A stretch of 64,000 nucleotides of DNA from Gammaproteobacteria bacterium (GTDB taxonomy: Bacteria > Pseudomonadota > Gammaproteobacteria > Pseudomonadales > Azotimanducaceae), in contig JAPOXO010000090.1 of NCBI GenBank assembly GCA_026707045.1, positions 1 to 64,000 of the forward strand. The letters run 5' to 3'. Shown here piece after piece: positions 46,495-54,588 of this stretch. Both the position numbers and the translations under genes were made by a program. The notes under the pieces were generated by a model, which saw only the letters and a list, made by a program, of their open reading frames with translations, was not told where the DNA came from and made no database searches. Position 1 is the first letter of the stretch. Every line of letters begins with the position of its first letter.

Positions 46495-48507
46495 TCAATT
46501 CTCCGAGGGTAGAGGGTTTCGAATGCTTTTTATACGAAACTTGAACCTCTTGTTGGGGTGCAACTTAGGAAACGGCGTAATCTTGAGCTTGTAGTTCTTC
46601 GGCACCATTTCAAGCTCCAAATGGTGAACTAACAGCAATACATTCAAGCTCATTTGCAATTCGACAAATCTTTGGCCGAGGCATGTGTGAGTTCCAACGC
46701 CAAACGGCCTAAACGCACCTGGCTTCTTGTGTTCATCACGAGGAGGAAGATACCTTTCAATGTCAAACTTCAACGGGTCTTTGAAGTTTTCTTCTAAGTA
46801 GTGCGACGCGGTATATGCAACGAGACAGTCTACGTTTGGTGGGACTTCATACCCTCCGATTACTTCTGCATTCATAACGTGTCGCATATGAACAGGTATT
46901 ACGCAGTACAGCCTCATCACTTCCATGACGAATCGCAAAGCTGTGTCGATGTCCGCATTCTTGATTTCATCATGTGAAGCGTAACCATTTGCGAACAATT
47001 GATCTGCTTCCCGCCTCAATTGTTCGAATATCTCCGGTTCAGTCAGCAAACTATAAAGAGAGAAACTGAGCACGCTACCTGCATAGTGACCCGCAATCAA
47101 CGCCGCAATAAGCGCGAAACCAATGTCAGTTTCGGGCAAGAATTGAGGATCTTCAGCATGAAGTTCAAAGATATCGTCTACAAAATCGCGACGTTTCCCT
47201 TCTCGAAGAGCGGGAGAGTGAGCACTGTGGATCGCGGCGTAAAGATCCAGAAGTCTTTGTCGTTTCTTGTTCATGCTCGGCGTTCGGGTCATAAACTTTG
47301 GCAAGAGACCGAATACATTTGCCAGAAGCATTCGAGTTTCCAAAATGAAGAGATCGTCAAAATACCCGGTTATGTCGCTACTCGTTGAAAGTTGACTGAT
47401 TTGTTCTCCAACCATGGCCTGGCAAGCATACTCCCCCATATGCGTCTTGCCGACTGACCAACTCGAAACATGCCTGCCAAATATCTGATAGAGTTCTTGG
47501 ACTCTATCCTCCACCACGGTTCGCGCTGTGCCATCCCGCATGACTTTACGCATGCGGAAGTGTTCCGCACCGTCCATACTGGCCACTGACCGACTGACTC
47601 CCCAGTCTCTCTGGAACTCCTCGATATATTCCTTGCTCCTCAGAAACAGCCTCCCGCGGCGATGAACGATAACATTGGCTTCAGCACCACTAATGACGTA
47701 GGTGGGATTTCTTGCTGGCTTTAGTAGAGCTACTGGTCCATGCTTTCGATGTTGCTCAGCAAAGAACTCAGGAATATTTCCACTCCAAAGGGTTCGGGAG
47801 AACAGACAGTCTTTCCATCCGATCCGGGGAGGGTTTCGCCGAGGCACTACAGTAGAAGTCACAGGAGTCTTGAATGTCGCTTGAACCGCAACGGCAAGCG
47901 ACTGACCAATCAAGTCCATCCGCGACAGGAGTTCGATTCTCTCTTTAACTTCTGCGTATTCCAATGAGTCAAGCCTTGTGGTAAAGACTTCGCATGCATT
48001 CAAAAGCGAAATGATCGAAATTTCGCGAGGATCCGGTATCTCATCACTATTGATGATCGTGAATATTCGACGACGAATGTCTGCAACGTAGTCTTCACCT
48101 TCGGCTTCTCCGCCTGTCTTTCGACGTACCTTTTCAGTACGAACCCAGAAACCACCCTCATCAGAACGAATAATGCCTCGAGATGCCAATCGTTCAAGGG
48201 ATTTGTGGACAAGGTCCTCGGCGTTGACGCCAACCCGTTCCACCCAGTACTTTATCTTGTGACCAGATTCCGACTCCGCAGCTATTTCTGCTAGCGGAGG
48301 GTCCAATATGTCATCATCAAGCGGAGTAGGATCAAGAAGAATCAACGACTCAAGATCTGTATCGATTCGATTGGCGAGAGCCAAGTCCATGAGTACAGCA
48401 CCAGCTGCAACACACGACATACGCCAGTGAGATAAAGGCTCAAAGCTACCGGTGTCTTCGTTGAGCAACACCATGGTAACTTCCTCAAGGAATGTCAATG
48501 GCGACAT
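46495..48507 (-). CDS. GOLPH3/GPP34-cytochrome P450 fusion protein
   Basis: The 670-residue protein starts at ATG 48507, with AGGAG five bases upstream. Residues 3-210 match the GPP34 (GOLPH3) fold: LTFLEEVTMVLL, GAVLMDLALANRID, DDDILDPPLAEIA, KYWVERVG, LERLASRGII and REISIISLLNACEVF all have counterparts in human GOLPH3, which binds phosphatidylinositol 4-phosphate. Residues 230-660 are a cytochrome P450: H316FRMR (helix C), E529VMR (ExxR), F602GVGTHTCLG with heme ligand Cys609. The I-helix reads AGHYAGS (472-478); the CYP51 family has AGHHTSS, so the conserved Thr is Ala. No transmembrane anchor is seen. The overall pattern is closest by eye to CYP51 sterol demethylases. Substrate and the role of the GPP34 part are unknown. 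Confidence 0.9.
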   Translation of the reverse strand: MSPLTFLEEVTMVLLNEDTGSFEPLSHWRMSCVAAGAVLMDLALANRIDTDLESLILLDPTPLDDDILDPPLAEIAAESESGHKIKYWVERVGVNAEDLVHKSLERLASRGIIRSDEGGFWVRTEKVRRKTGGEAEGEDYVADIRRRIFTIINSDEIPDPREISIISLLNACEVFTTRLDSLEYAEVKERIELLSRMDLIGQSLAVAVQATFKTPVTSTVVPRRNPPRIGWKDCLFSRTLWSGNIPEFFAEQHRKHGPVALLKPARNPTYVISGAEANVIVHRRGRLFLRSKEYIEEFQRDWGVSRSVASMDGAEHFRMRKVMRDGTARTVVEDRVQELYQIFGRHVSSWSVGKTHMGEYACQAMVGEQISQLSTSSDITGYFDDLFILETRMLLANVFGLLPKFMTRTPSMNKKRQRLLDLYAAIHSAHSPALREGKRRDFVDDIFELHAEDPQFLPETDIGFALIAALIAGHYAGSVLSFSLYSLLTEPEIFEQLRREADQLFANGYASHDEIKNADIDTALRFVMEVMRLYCVIPVHMRHVMNAEVIGGYEVPPNVDCLVAYTASHYLEENFKDPLKFDIERYLPPRDEHKKPGAFRPFGVGTHTCLGQRFVELQMSLNVLLLVHHLELEMVPKNYKLKITPFPKLHPNKRFKFRIKSIRNPLPSEN

Positions 48508-48660
48508 GTGGACTCCTGTCTGAATAGTTCCAATCTCATTTGGAAATGTGCCTAATTTTCATGACCGAGAGTTCAAGCATTCGGTATTATCTTAAATAAT
48601 TGGTTCTAGCAAACCACTATTTCACATCTAGGCTTGTCAAGTCTAATGTGTGTGTAAGTG

Positions 48661-48690
48661 CAATTCGAATGGAGGCCCTGCTTCGAATTG
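48661..48690. repeat. Perfect 9-bp inverted repeat
   Basis: CAATTCGAA and TTCGAATTG are exact reverse complements separated by TGGAGGCCCTGC. It lies 154 bases upstream of the P450 start and 146 bases upstream of the Rieske start and is followed nine bases later by a second perfect repeat. The GTGCAATTC at its left side (from 48658) also occurs in the MFP/BVMO intergenic region. Operator or RNA hairpin. Confidence 0.5.
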
Positions 48691-48699
48691 GATGTGGTG

Positions 48700-48736
48700 A
48701 CTTGCTGCAGTCGCGCGCTGACCGGATGCAGCAAGT
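48700..48736. repeat. Perfect 10-bp inverted repeat
   Basis: ACTTGCTGCA and TGCAGCAAGT are exact reverse complements with a 17-base G+C-rich loop. AAAACC follows on the plus strand and there is no T-tract, so it is not a standard terminator for either gene. Together with the repeat nine bases before, it forms a 76-base double-hairpin region in the middle of the divergent promoter region. Confidence 0.5.
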
Positions 48737-48835
48737 AAAACCTAGTGGACATCGGATGACTGAATTACAAGTGACCAGCATTGATCCAAATTGATGTCAA
48801 GTACTCCTTCAACCCTTGTCAGCCAACTGTCTTAG

Positions 48836-49906
48836 TTGATTAAAACTCCTGTGCAAGCAAAAGAATTCCTGAAAGTTCCTGTGAACTCAGTTACAAACGA
48901 CCGCTATCCCTTTTCGCCTTTCCCCATTGGATGGTTTTGGGTGGAATTCAGCGAAAATGTAAAGAGAGGGCAGTTGTATTCCAAGCAGTGGTTGGGAGAA
49001 ACCATCGTATATTGGCGCGACACCAACGATCAAGTGTGTGTCGCCGATGCGACCTGCCCTCATCTTGGCGCCAACCTGTCTCCAAAACGAGGAGGACGGC
49101 TTAAAAACGGATTGTTAGTTTGTCCGTTCCACGGCTTCAGCTACGATGCGACGGGAGCTTGTGTCAGAACGCACACCGGGCCTCCCACACAAAGACTCTC
49201 CCTAAATACCTACCGCACCCGAGAAACAGGCGGTGTAATCTATGCATGGTGGCATCCGAATCGCATGGAGCCAGATTGGATGATTCCGAACTTCGACGAT
49301 GGAGAGTGGTCACGTCTTATCTACTCTTCTCAAGAGATACAAACCCATCCCCAAGAGACCGCAGAAAACGGAGTCGATCTCACTCACTTGCCGCACGTTC
49401 ACAGTTATTCAGACGTTCAAAGCCTGGGACCTTTGGAAATCGAAGGACCGGTTCTCAAGAATGAGTTCACTTTGACTCGACGTCTAGGGCCCACCGATAA
49501 GCTCTGCATTACTCTCAAAGTGTCGGCTGTCGTGAAGATGTGGGGACTCGGTGTTTCCACCATTGAACCATCGTTTGAAGAGGCGGGCTTGTACGTCCGG
49601 CAGTTTGCATTGTGTACACCCATTGACGGAACAAAAGTGAACTTTGTCATGGCCCTTCAGATGAAAGACATTGGACGTCCCAATGTACTTGCTCCCGGAT
49701 TGGGCTTGATTCCTAAGAGAGTCCTAAATGCTTGGTTCTTACGAATATTCTTCGGTGTCTACCAGAAAGACATTTCTCAAGACTTTGAAATCTGGGAAAA
49801 CAAGAAATACCTTACATATCCTCGGCTAAGTCCTGACGAAAGTTCAATAGTTCGATATCGCCGTTATTGCCAGCAGTTTTACTTGGACTCATTTGAAGAT
49901 CTATGA
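48836..49906 (+). CDS. Rieske oxygenase of the KshA/DAF-36 type
   Basis: The 356-residue protein starts at TTG 48836; a stop codon directly before it and no ATG nearby force a TTG or the GTG at 48851. The Rieske domain has CPHLGAN with Cys74 and His76 and CPFHG with Cys96 and His99 for the [2Fe-2S] cluster. The catalytic domain has ENGVDLTHLPHVH with Asp181, His184 and His189 for the mononuclear iron, and WENKKYL near residue 320. These features are those of 3-ketosteroid 9-hydroxylase KshA, cholesterol 7-desaturase (DAF-36/Neverland) and the bacterial sterol demethylase SdmA. A steroid or sterol substrate is therefore likely but not shown. No ferredoxin or reductase gene is adjacent. Confidence 0.87.
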   Translation: MIKTPVQAKEFLKVPVNSVTNDRYPFSPFPIGWFWVEFSENVKRGQLYSKQWLGETIVYWRDTNDQVCVADATCPHLGANLSPKRGGRLKNGLLVCPFHGFSYDATGACVRTHTGPPTQRLSLNTYRTRETGGVIYAWWHPNRMEPDWMIPNFDDGEWSRLIYSSQEIQTHPQETAENGVDLTHLPHVHSYSDVQSLGPLEIEGPVLKNEFTLTRRLGPTDKLCITLKVSAVVKMWGLGVSTIEPSFEEAGLYVRQFALCTPIDGTKVNFVMALQMKDIGRPNVLAPGLGLIPKRVLNAWFLRIFFGVYQKDISQDFEIWENKKYLTYPRLSPDESSIVRYRRYCQQFYLDSFEDL

Positions 49907-49937
49907 CGTGAGTTCCGGACTGCCACCAATAGATTAC

Positions 49938-52900
49938 CTACGAACTGCGGTCCAACGCTCGTGAAGATTGAGTTAGTCGGGTAGGCATGAGTCCACTGAC
50001 GGACGGCAGTCTCTGGCCAATATGTTTCGACCAGTTCTTGAGTTGCGTGGGCAGAACGAGTAACGCCGGGGTCACGATCAACGTGAGTACAGTCGCAAAG
50101 CTAAGCCCGAACAATATTGCCTGAGACAACGGTACCCAGTATGCAGATACAGGTCCTCCAAATATCCACTGTCTATTAATAAAGTCAATCGAGTTATCTG
50201 TAGCAAGTGGCAGAATTCCAATAATCGTTGTTCCAGTTGTAATAAGAACGGGACGAAGTCGTTGCAGACCCGTCAATACGATGACATCCCGGATGTCACG
50301 ATCTGGATTCTCACGAATACCGGCGTTGAAAGTATCGATTAAGACAATGTTGTTGTTCACCACTATTCCTGCCAAGGTGAGAACTCCAATTCCACTAAGA
50401 ATGACGCTAAATGGCTGACTCGTCAAAAGTAGCCCCAAGAACACGCCAGCAGTGGAGAGAACAATGGCAAGCATCGTGAGGAACGGATGGTAGAAATTGT
50501 TGTAATGCAGCACAAGCAAAACGAACATTAGCAATAGTGCGAAGGAAAACGCTTTGGATAGGTAGGCTTGCGATTCTTGTTGTTCTTCGTCGGTTCCTCG
50601 AAACCGAATGGTCACTCTAGGATCGAATCCTTGCGCGTCTATCCAGTCTTGGATTTCGTTGACTTTGGTGTCTGCTAGAACTCCTGGTGCAACAGCAGCC
50701 CGAACCATGTGCATATTGGATTGGTCTCGGCGTTGCAATGCATCCGATTTGATGCGCGGTTTTCGCTCCACAAATTGAGAAATTGGTACTGCTCCCTTGT
50801 TGGTCATGACCTCGAGGTCGTCCAGAGAGTCCAACCCGCGAGAGGAAGCCGGGAAACGTACTCGAATGTCCAATGCGTCCTCTGCATCGTCGGGTCTGTA
50901 CTCACCCAGTTTGACACCAGTTGTCAGTAGTTGCGTTGCAAGTCCTACCGTCGTTACATCGGCCCCATAGAAAGCGGCTTGGGCTCGATCAACTGAGAGT
51001 TCCCACTCGAGCGCGCCGAGTGGCAAAGTGTCCTCCAGATCGCGCAATCCTTCGAGTTGGTTCTTCATATAGTCTCGCACGGATCTCACGACGGGTTCGA
51101 GAACAGATCGATCCTCCGCAGTGAATTGGAGGGCAATGGGCTTGCCGGGCGTGAGAGTTCCGTGAAACGGAACGACCTCAACGATGATCCCGCTAATTCT
51201 TGAGGTCCGATCTCGAATTTCTTCGAGGATGTCTTCTCCTGAACGTTCCCGTTCGTCGCTGGGAACCAATTCAGTGAAGAAAATTCCGACCACATCGGCA
51301 CTTGCCCCGCCCGAGAACTCAGTTCGAGTCCCCTCGGTTTGTCCGACACCCGCTGTGGACATCATGTTGATGTCCTTTAATCCAACAACCTGGATCAGTT
51401 CACTTTCCACTTCGGAGACTAGGCTGTACGCTTCGTCCGCACTCAAATTTCCCTGCGCGCGTACGAAGAGATTCGCCCACTGCGGATCGTTCTCGTTAAA
51501 GAAAATGACACCGGAATTGTTGGACCCATATAGCCAGAAAATTCCGTAGACCGCGGCCAGTGCTACGACTACCGTTAGCACCGCGTGTTTCACAGCGAAG
51601 GAAAGAACCTTTGCGTAAAGATTCTTGAATCCCTTCAATGCAGAAAGGTCAACATTCCACATGAGATCAACAGATTTCTTGGAATCCACCGTGCCTGCCT
51701 TGTTGCCCATCAAGAGATTGCCAAAAGCAGGAGCGAACAGTAGGGCATAGAAGAGAGCACCAACCATGACTAAGAACACTGTCTTGGGAAGATAGGACAT
51801 GAAGGCACCAGCTGTTCCCGGCCAAAACAGCAATGGAAAGAACACCGCCAATGTGGTGGACGTAGATGTGATGACCGGACGTGCCATCCGAGTTGCCGCT
51901 GAGGAATACGAATCGGCGCTTGAAACTCCGTCGGCGAGCCGCCGGTCGGCATCCTCCGTAACAACGATCACTCCATCAATCAACATGCCCAATCCAAGCA
52001 GCATTCCAAACATAACCATGAAGTTGAAAGACTGCCCGACAAGCCATAGGAAAATCAGGGCAAAGAGAAAGGCAACTGGAATGGCAGTTCCAACCACAAT
52101 GCTCGTACGAAAGCCCATGGTGGCAAGCACCACAATCATCACTAGAACCAGAGCGGTGATCATGTTCCCCTGCAACTCAGTGACCAGTCGCTCAGCGAAC
52201 GAAGCGAGGTTCGAAGAAACAAACACTCTCATGCTGTTGGGAACTTCGGATTGAAAATCTGCTACAAGTGCTTTGACCTCTTTTGCGGTATCAATCAGGA
52301 AAGCCTCGGGGCGACGATAGACGAAAAGCGTTATCGACTGCTCGCCATTAGCGTGCGAGTAGCTGACCCGATCCTTGAAAGTACGACGAATCGATGCAAT
52401 GTCACCGAGCGTGACCACTTTGTCCGAGTCGGCAAAGATAGGTATGTCCAGCAAGTCGTCTGGCTCCTCGACGACGCTCGGAATATTTATCGACAAGCTG
52501 CCTCGACCCGAGAGCAACGACCCGGCAGGGATCAATCGATTGTTCCTATTTATTGCACCGATCAATTGTTCCGCCGACAGCTGGTAGGCGTGCATCTGAG
52601 TTGGGTCGATGGCGATCTCGAGAAACTCTTCTCGAGCACCTTGAACGCTGACCCGTTGGACGCTAACAATTGTCTCAATCCGGTCCTTCAATCCTAGAGC
52701 TGTTCGATAGAGAAGCAGTTCCGGCGCGCCACGTCCGACAAGATTGACTTGCAGCACTCGACTGTTGTGTCCACCTGTTTCCGTGATTATTGGTTCATCA
52801 GTGGTTGTAGGAAATTCTTGCCGAGCTCGATTGACTGCTTCACGCAGGTCTGCTCTGGCTATGTCGATGTCCACGTGAGACTTGAACACGACACCAAGGA

Positions 52901-53171
52901 CTGCCATGTGTTCAGCCCCAGTGCCACTGACTTCCTTGATCCCGTCGACGGCCTTGAGTTCGACCTCCATGGGTGCAACAAGAAGCCGCAAAGCATCGTC
53001 AGGAGAAATTCCCTCGTTGGGAATGGTGACTTGGAACGTAGGAATGTCAACCTTTGGTTCGTTCTCGACTGGAATGGCCAATCTGGCGACGATTCCAAAT
53101 ATCAAAATCGTGAACATGACCAGAAGTGTCGTTCGCGTATGGCTTATTGCAAACTCGACAATTCTTCTCAT
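49938..53171 (-). CDS. RND-family efflux permease
   Basis: The 1077-residue inner-membrane pump has 12 hydrophobic helices in two sets of six with two large periplasmic loops. The N-terminal helix starts MRRIVEFAISHTRTTLLVMF. TM4 carries GLGMLIDGVIVVTED with Asp399 and Gly400, where AcrB has Asp-Asp; the metal-type CzcA also has Asp-Gly. TM10 has LAGIVVNNNIVLID, where AcrB has a Lys; this is a common variant. It is 48 bases downstream of its membrane fusion protein gene. No outer-membrane TolC gene is present. Substrate unknown; the neighbours suggest a lipophilic compound. Confidence 0.92.
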   Translation of the reverse strand: MRRIVEFAISHTRTTLLVMFTILIFGIVARLAIPVENEPKVDIPTFQVTIPNEGISPDDALRLLVAPMEVELKAVDGIKEVSGTGAEHMAVLGVVFKSHVDIDIARADLREAVNRARQEFPTTTDEPIITETGGHNSRVLQVNLVGRGAPELLLYRTALGLKDRIETIVSVQRVSVQGAREEFLEIAIDPTQMHAYQLSAEQLIGAINRNNRLIPAGSLLSGRGSLSINIPSVVEEPDDLLDIPIFADSDKVVTLGDIASIRRTFKDRVSYSHANGEQSITLFVYRRPEAFLIDTAKEVKALVADFQSEVPNSMRVFVSSNLASFAERLVTELQGNMITALVLVMIVVLATMGFRTSIVVGTAIPVAFLFALIFLWLVGQSFNFMVMFGMLLGLGMLIDGVIVVTEDADRRLADGVSSADSYSSAATRMARPVITSTSTTLAVFFPLLFWPGTAGAFMSYLPKTVFLVMVGALFYALLFAPAFGNLLMGNKAGTVDSKKSVDLMWNVDLSALKGFKNLYAKVLSFAVKHAVLTVVVALAAVYGIFWLYGSNNSGVIFFNENDPQWANLFVRAQGNLSADEAYSLVSEVESELIQVVGLKDINMMSTAGVGQTEGTRTEFSGGASADVVGIFFTELVPSDERERSGEDILEEIRDRTSRISGIIVEVVPFHGTLTPGKPIALQFTAEDRSVLEPVVRSVRDYMKNQLEGLRDLEDTLPLGALEWELSVDRAQAAFYGADVTTVGLATQLLTTGVKLGEYRPDDAEDALDIRVRFPASSRGLDSLDDLEVMTNKGAVPISQFVERKPRIKSDALQRRDQSNMHMVRAAVAPGVLADTKVNEIQDWIDAQGFDPRVTIRFRGTDEEQQESQAYLSKAFSFALLLMFVLLVLHYNNFYHPFLTMLAIVLSTAGVFLGLLLTSQPFSVILSGIGVLTLAGIVVNNNIVLIDTFNAGIRENPDRDIRDVIVLTGLQRLRPVLITTGTTIIGILPLATDNSIDFINRQWIFGGPVSAYWVPLSQAILFGLSFATVLTLIVTPALLVLPTQLKNWSKHIGQRLPSVSGLMPTRLTQSSRALDRSS

Positions 53172-53219
53172 GTACGACCGGTTTCCATCTAGTAATTGAA
53201 TTTGTAGTGAACTAGAAAG

Positions 53220-54305
53220 TTATTCGAAGTCAACAGATACGCGTTCGCCTTCGACAACAAGCCCTTGCCCTACAGTGATAATTGATGCCCTTTCTGGCAG
53301 TCCAGCAACCCAAATGCCATCTGGGTCTTCTCGGACAATGTTGACTTTTCGAAATTCGACAACTTCATTTGCGGTCACAATTTTGACTCCAAGGCTTCCT
53401 TCCTGATCCAGCATTGCAACTGAAGTAGGGACTTGGTGAGCAAGTGTTGAGTCGACGACGATTTCGAGGGTTGCACTCATTCCAGAACTGATTGCAAAGT
53501 CATCATTCGACAATTCGATTTCTACTCGGAACGTTCTGGAATTTACTTCAGCCTTTTTGCTCACAAACGTCAATTGGCCTTGACGAGTCTTCCCGTCGGG
53601 TAGTGTTACAGCTGCACCACTTCCCAGCTCAAGATTGGAAATGTATTCTTCAGTTACGAATCCCTGGGCGTATACGGGATTTAGAACTAGTAGGGTCGCA
53701 CACGGCGAGCCAAGACTCATGAAGTCCCCAACGTTCGCATGAACCATGTCCACGACTCCATCTATTGGAGCTCTAATCTTGGTATTCTGAAGTTCGATTT
53801 CTGCAGCGAGCAACGCCTGTTTGGATGCGCTTAACTGTGCTTTCTTCCGCGCAGTGTCCAGCTCCTGCTCGAAACCACGTTCTGTCAGAGTGATAACACT
53901 TTCGTACTCCTTCTCTGCGAGGTCTAGCGCATCCTTTGCAACATCTACTAGAGCTTGTCGATCTTTTAAATCCAATTCGCAAAGTACATCGCCCTTCGAT
54001 ACAGTGTCACCGATTTGGACGTGCCGAGCAGTTAGCTGGCCTCTGGTTTGTGCCGGAACAGTAGCCTGATTTCGATCCACAATGTGTCCGCGCAGGACAA
54101 TGGTGTCGTCTTGGGGAATAGCCGTGCTTCTTTTGGCTCGTACTAGAACTGCTTTGCCTGATGTCGACTCGGTGTCTCGAATCTCTTTCGCCTCGGCGAG
54201 TGAAACTATCGGGTCGGACGGAGATTCAGTGAGTATTCCTGATAGAAGCCAAACGACGACTGCCACAATCACGACAGTAACTGTCAGAATTCTGGTCCTG
54301 TTCAT
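53220..54305 (-). CDS. RND efflux membrane fusion protein (HlyD/AcrA family)
   Basis: The 361-residue protein is anchored by one N-terminal membrane helix (about 7-25) without a lipobox Cys. Next come the lipoyl-like segments ATVPAQTRGQLTARHVQIGD and KIRAPIDGVVDMVHANVGDF, a helical hairpin (about 120-175, DALDLAEKEYESVITLTERG), and beta-barrel and membrane-proximal domains (about 210-361). It joins the RND permease to an outer-membrane channel. It is the first gene of a two-gene minus-strand unit with the permease and lies divergent (283 bases) from the BVMO gene. Confidence 0.93.
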   Translation of the reverse strand: MNRTRILTVTVVIVAVVVWLLSGILTESPSDPIVSLAEAKEIRDTESTSGKAVLVRAKRSTAIPQDDTIVLRGHIVDRNQATVPAQTRGQLTARHVQIGDTVSKGDVLCELDLKDRQALVDVAKDALDLAEKEYESVITLTERGFEQELDTARKKAQLSASKQALLAAEIELQNTKIRAPIDGVVDMVHANVGDFMSLGSPCATLLVLNPVYAQGFVTEEYISNLELGSGAAVTLPDGKTRQGQLTFVSKKAEVNSRTFRVEIELSNDDFAISSGMSATLEIVVDSTLAHQVPTSVAMLDQEGSLGVKIVTANEVVEFRKVNIVREDPDGIWVAGLPERASIITVGQGLVVEGERVSVDFE

Positions 54306-54364
54306 CCAAGGTTCCCTCTTCGTTTACGAGTCGGGCTGCTCCCAACGTCGTAGTTCCGTCGAAA

Positions 54365-54382
54365 GTGCATTCGGAATTGCAC
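54365..54382. repeat. Imperfect inverted repeat in the MFP/BVMO intergenic region
   Basis: GTGCATTCGGAATTGCAC has matching 5-base ends (GTGCA/TGCAC) and a near-symmetric ATTC/GAAT centre. Its complement begins GTGCAATTC, the same nine bases as at 48658-48666 between the P450 and Rieske genes. It may be a shared operator, although one 9-base match between two regions of this size is close to chance. Confidence 0.3.
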
Positions 54383-54588
54383 AAGCACAGACCCTAGTCA
54401 CACTCGACGACTCTAAAAATTTTCTCTTCGATTATAGAACGCAATTTTTGGTTCGTTATTCGTGCTCCTGCGAATAGTCTCCTCGCAAGTCTTACAGATG
54501 CTCAGTAAGTAAACTGGACACAACTGACACTAGGAGAAGCTCCAGCTGACTTAGTGCAACATATGTCAAATACAAACCAAACTACGAA

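Larger units (their letters stand above)
48508..48835. promoter_or_regulatory. Divergent P450/Rieske intergenic region
   Basis: The 328 bases between the two divergent genes hold no credible coding frame; the 64-codon plus-strand frame from 48600 has a TTG start and no homologue. The first 130 bases (up to about 48640) are A+T-rich and should carry the P450 promoter. The central part holds two adjacent perfect inverted repeats at 48661-48690 and 48700-48736, listed separately. The last 60 bases before the Rieske start show no clear ribosome site. Confidence 0.5.

Noticed and set aside
48600-48794. Small gene between P450 and Rieske
   Set aside because: TTG start, no ribosome site, and it overlaps both inverted repeats; composition is that of non-coding DNA.
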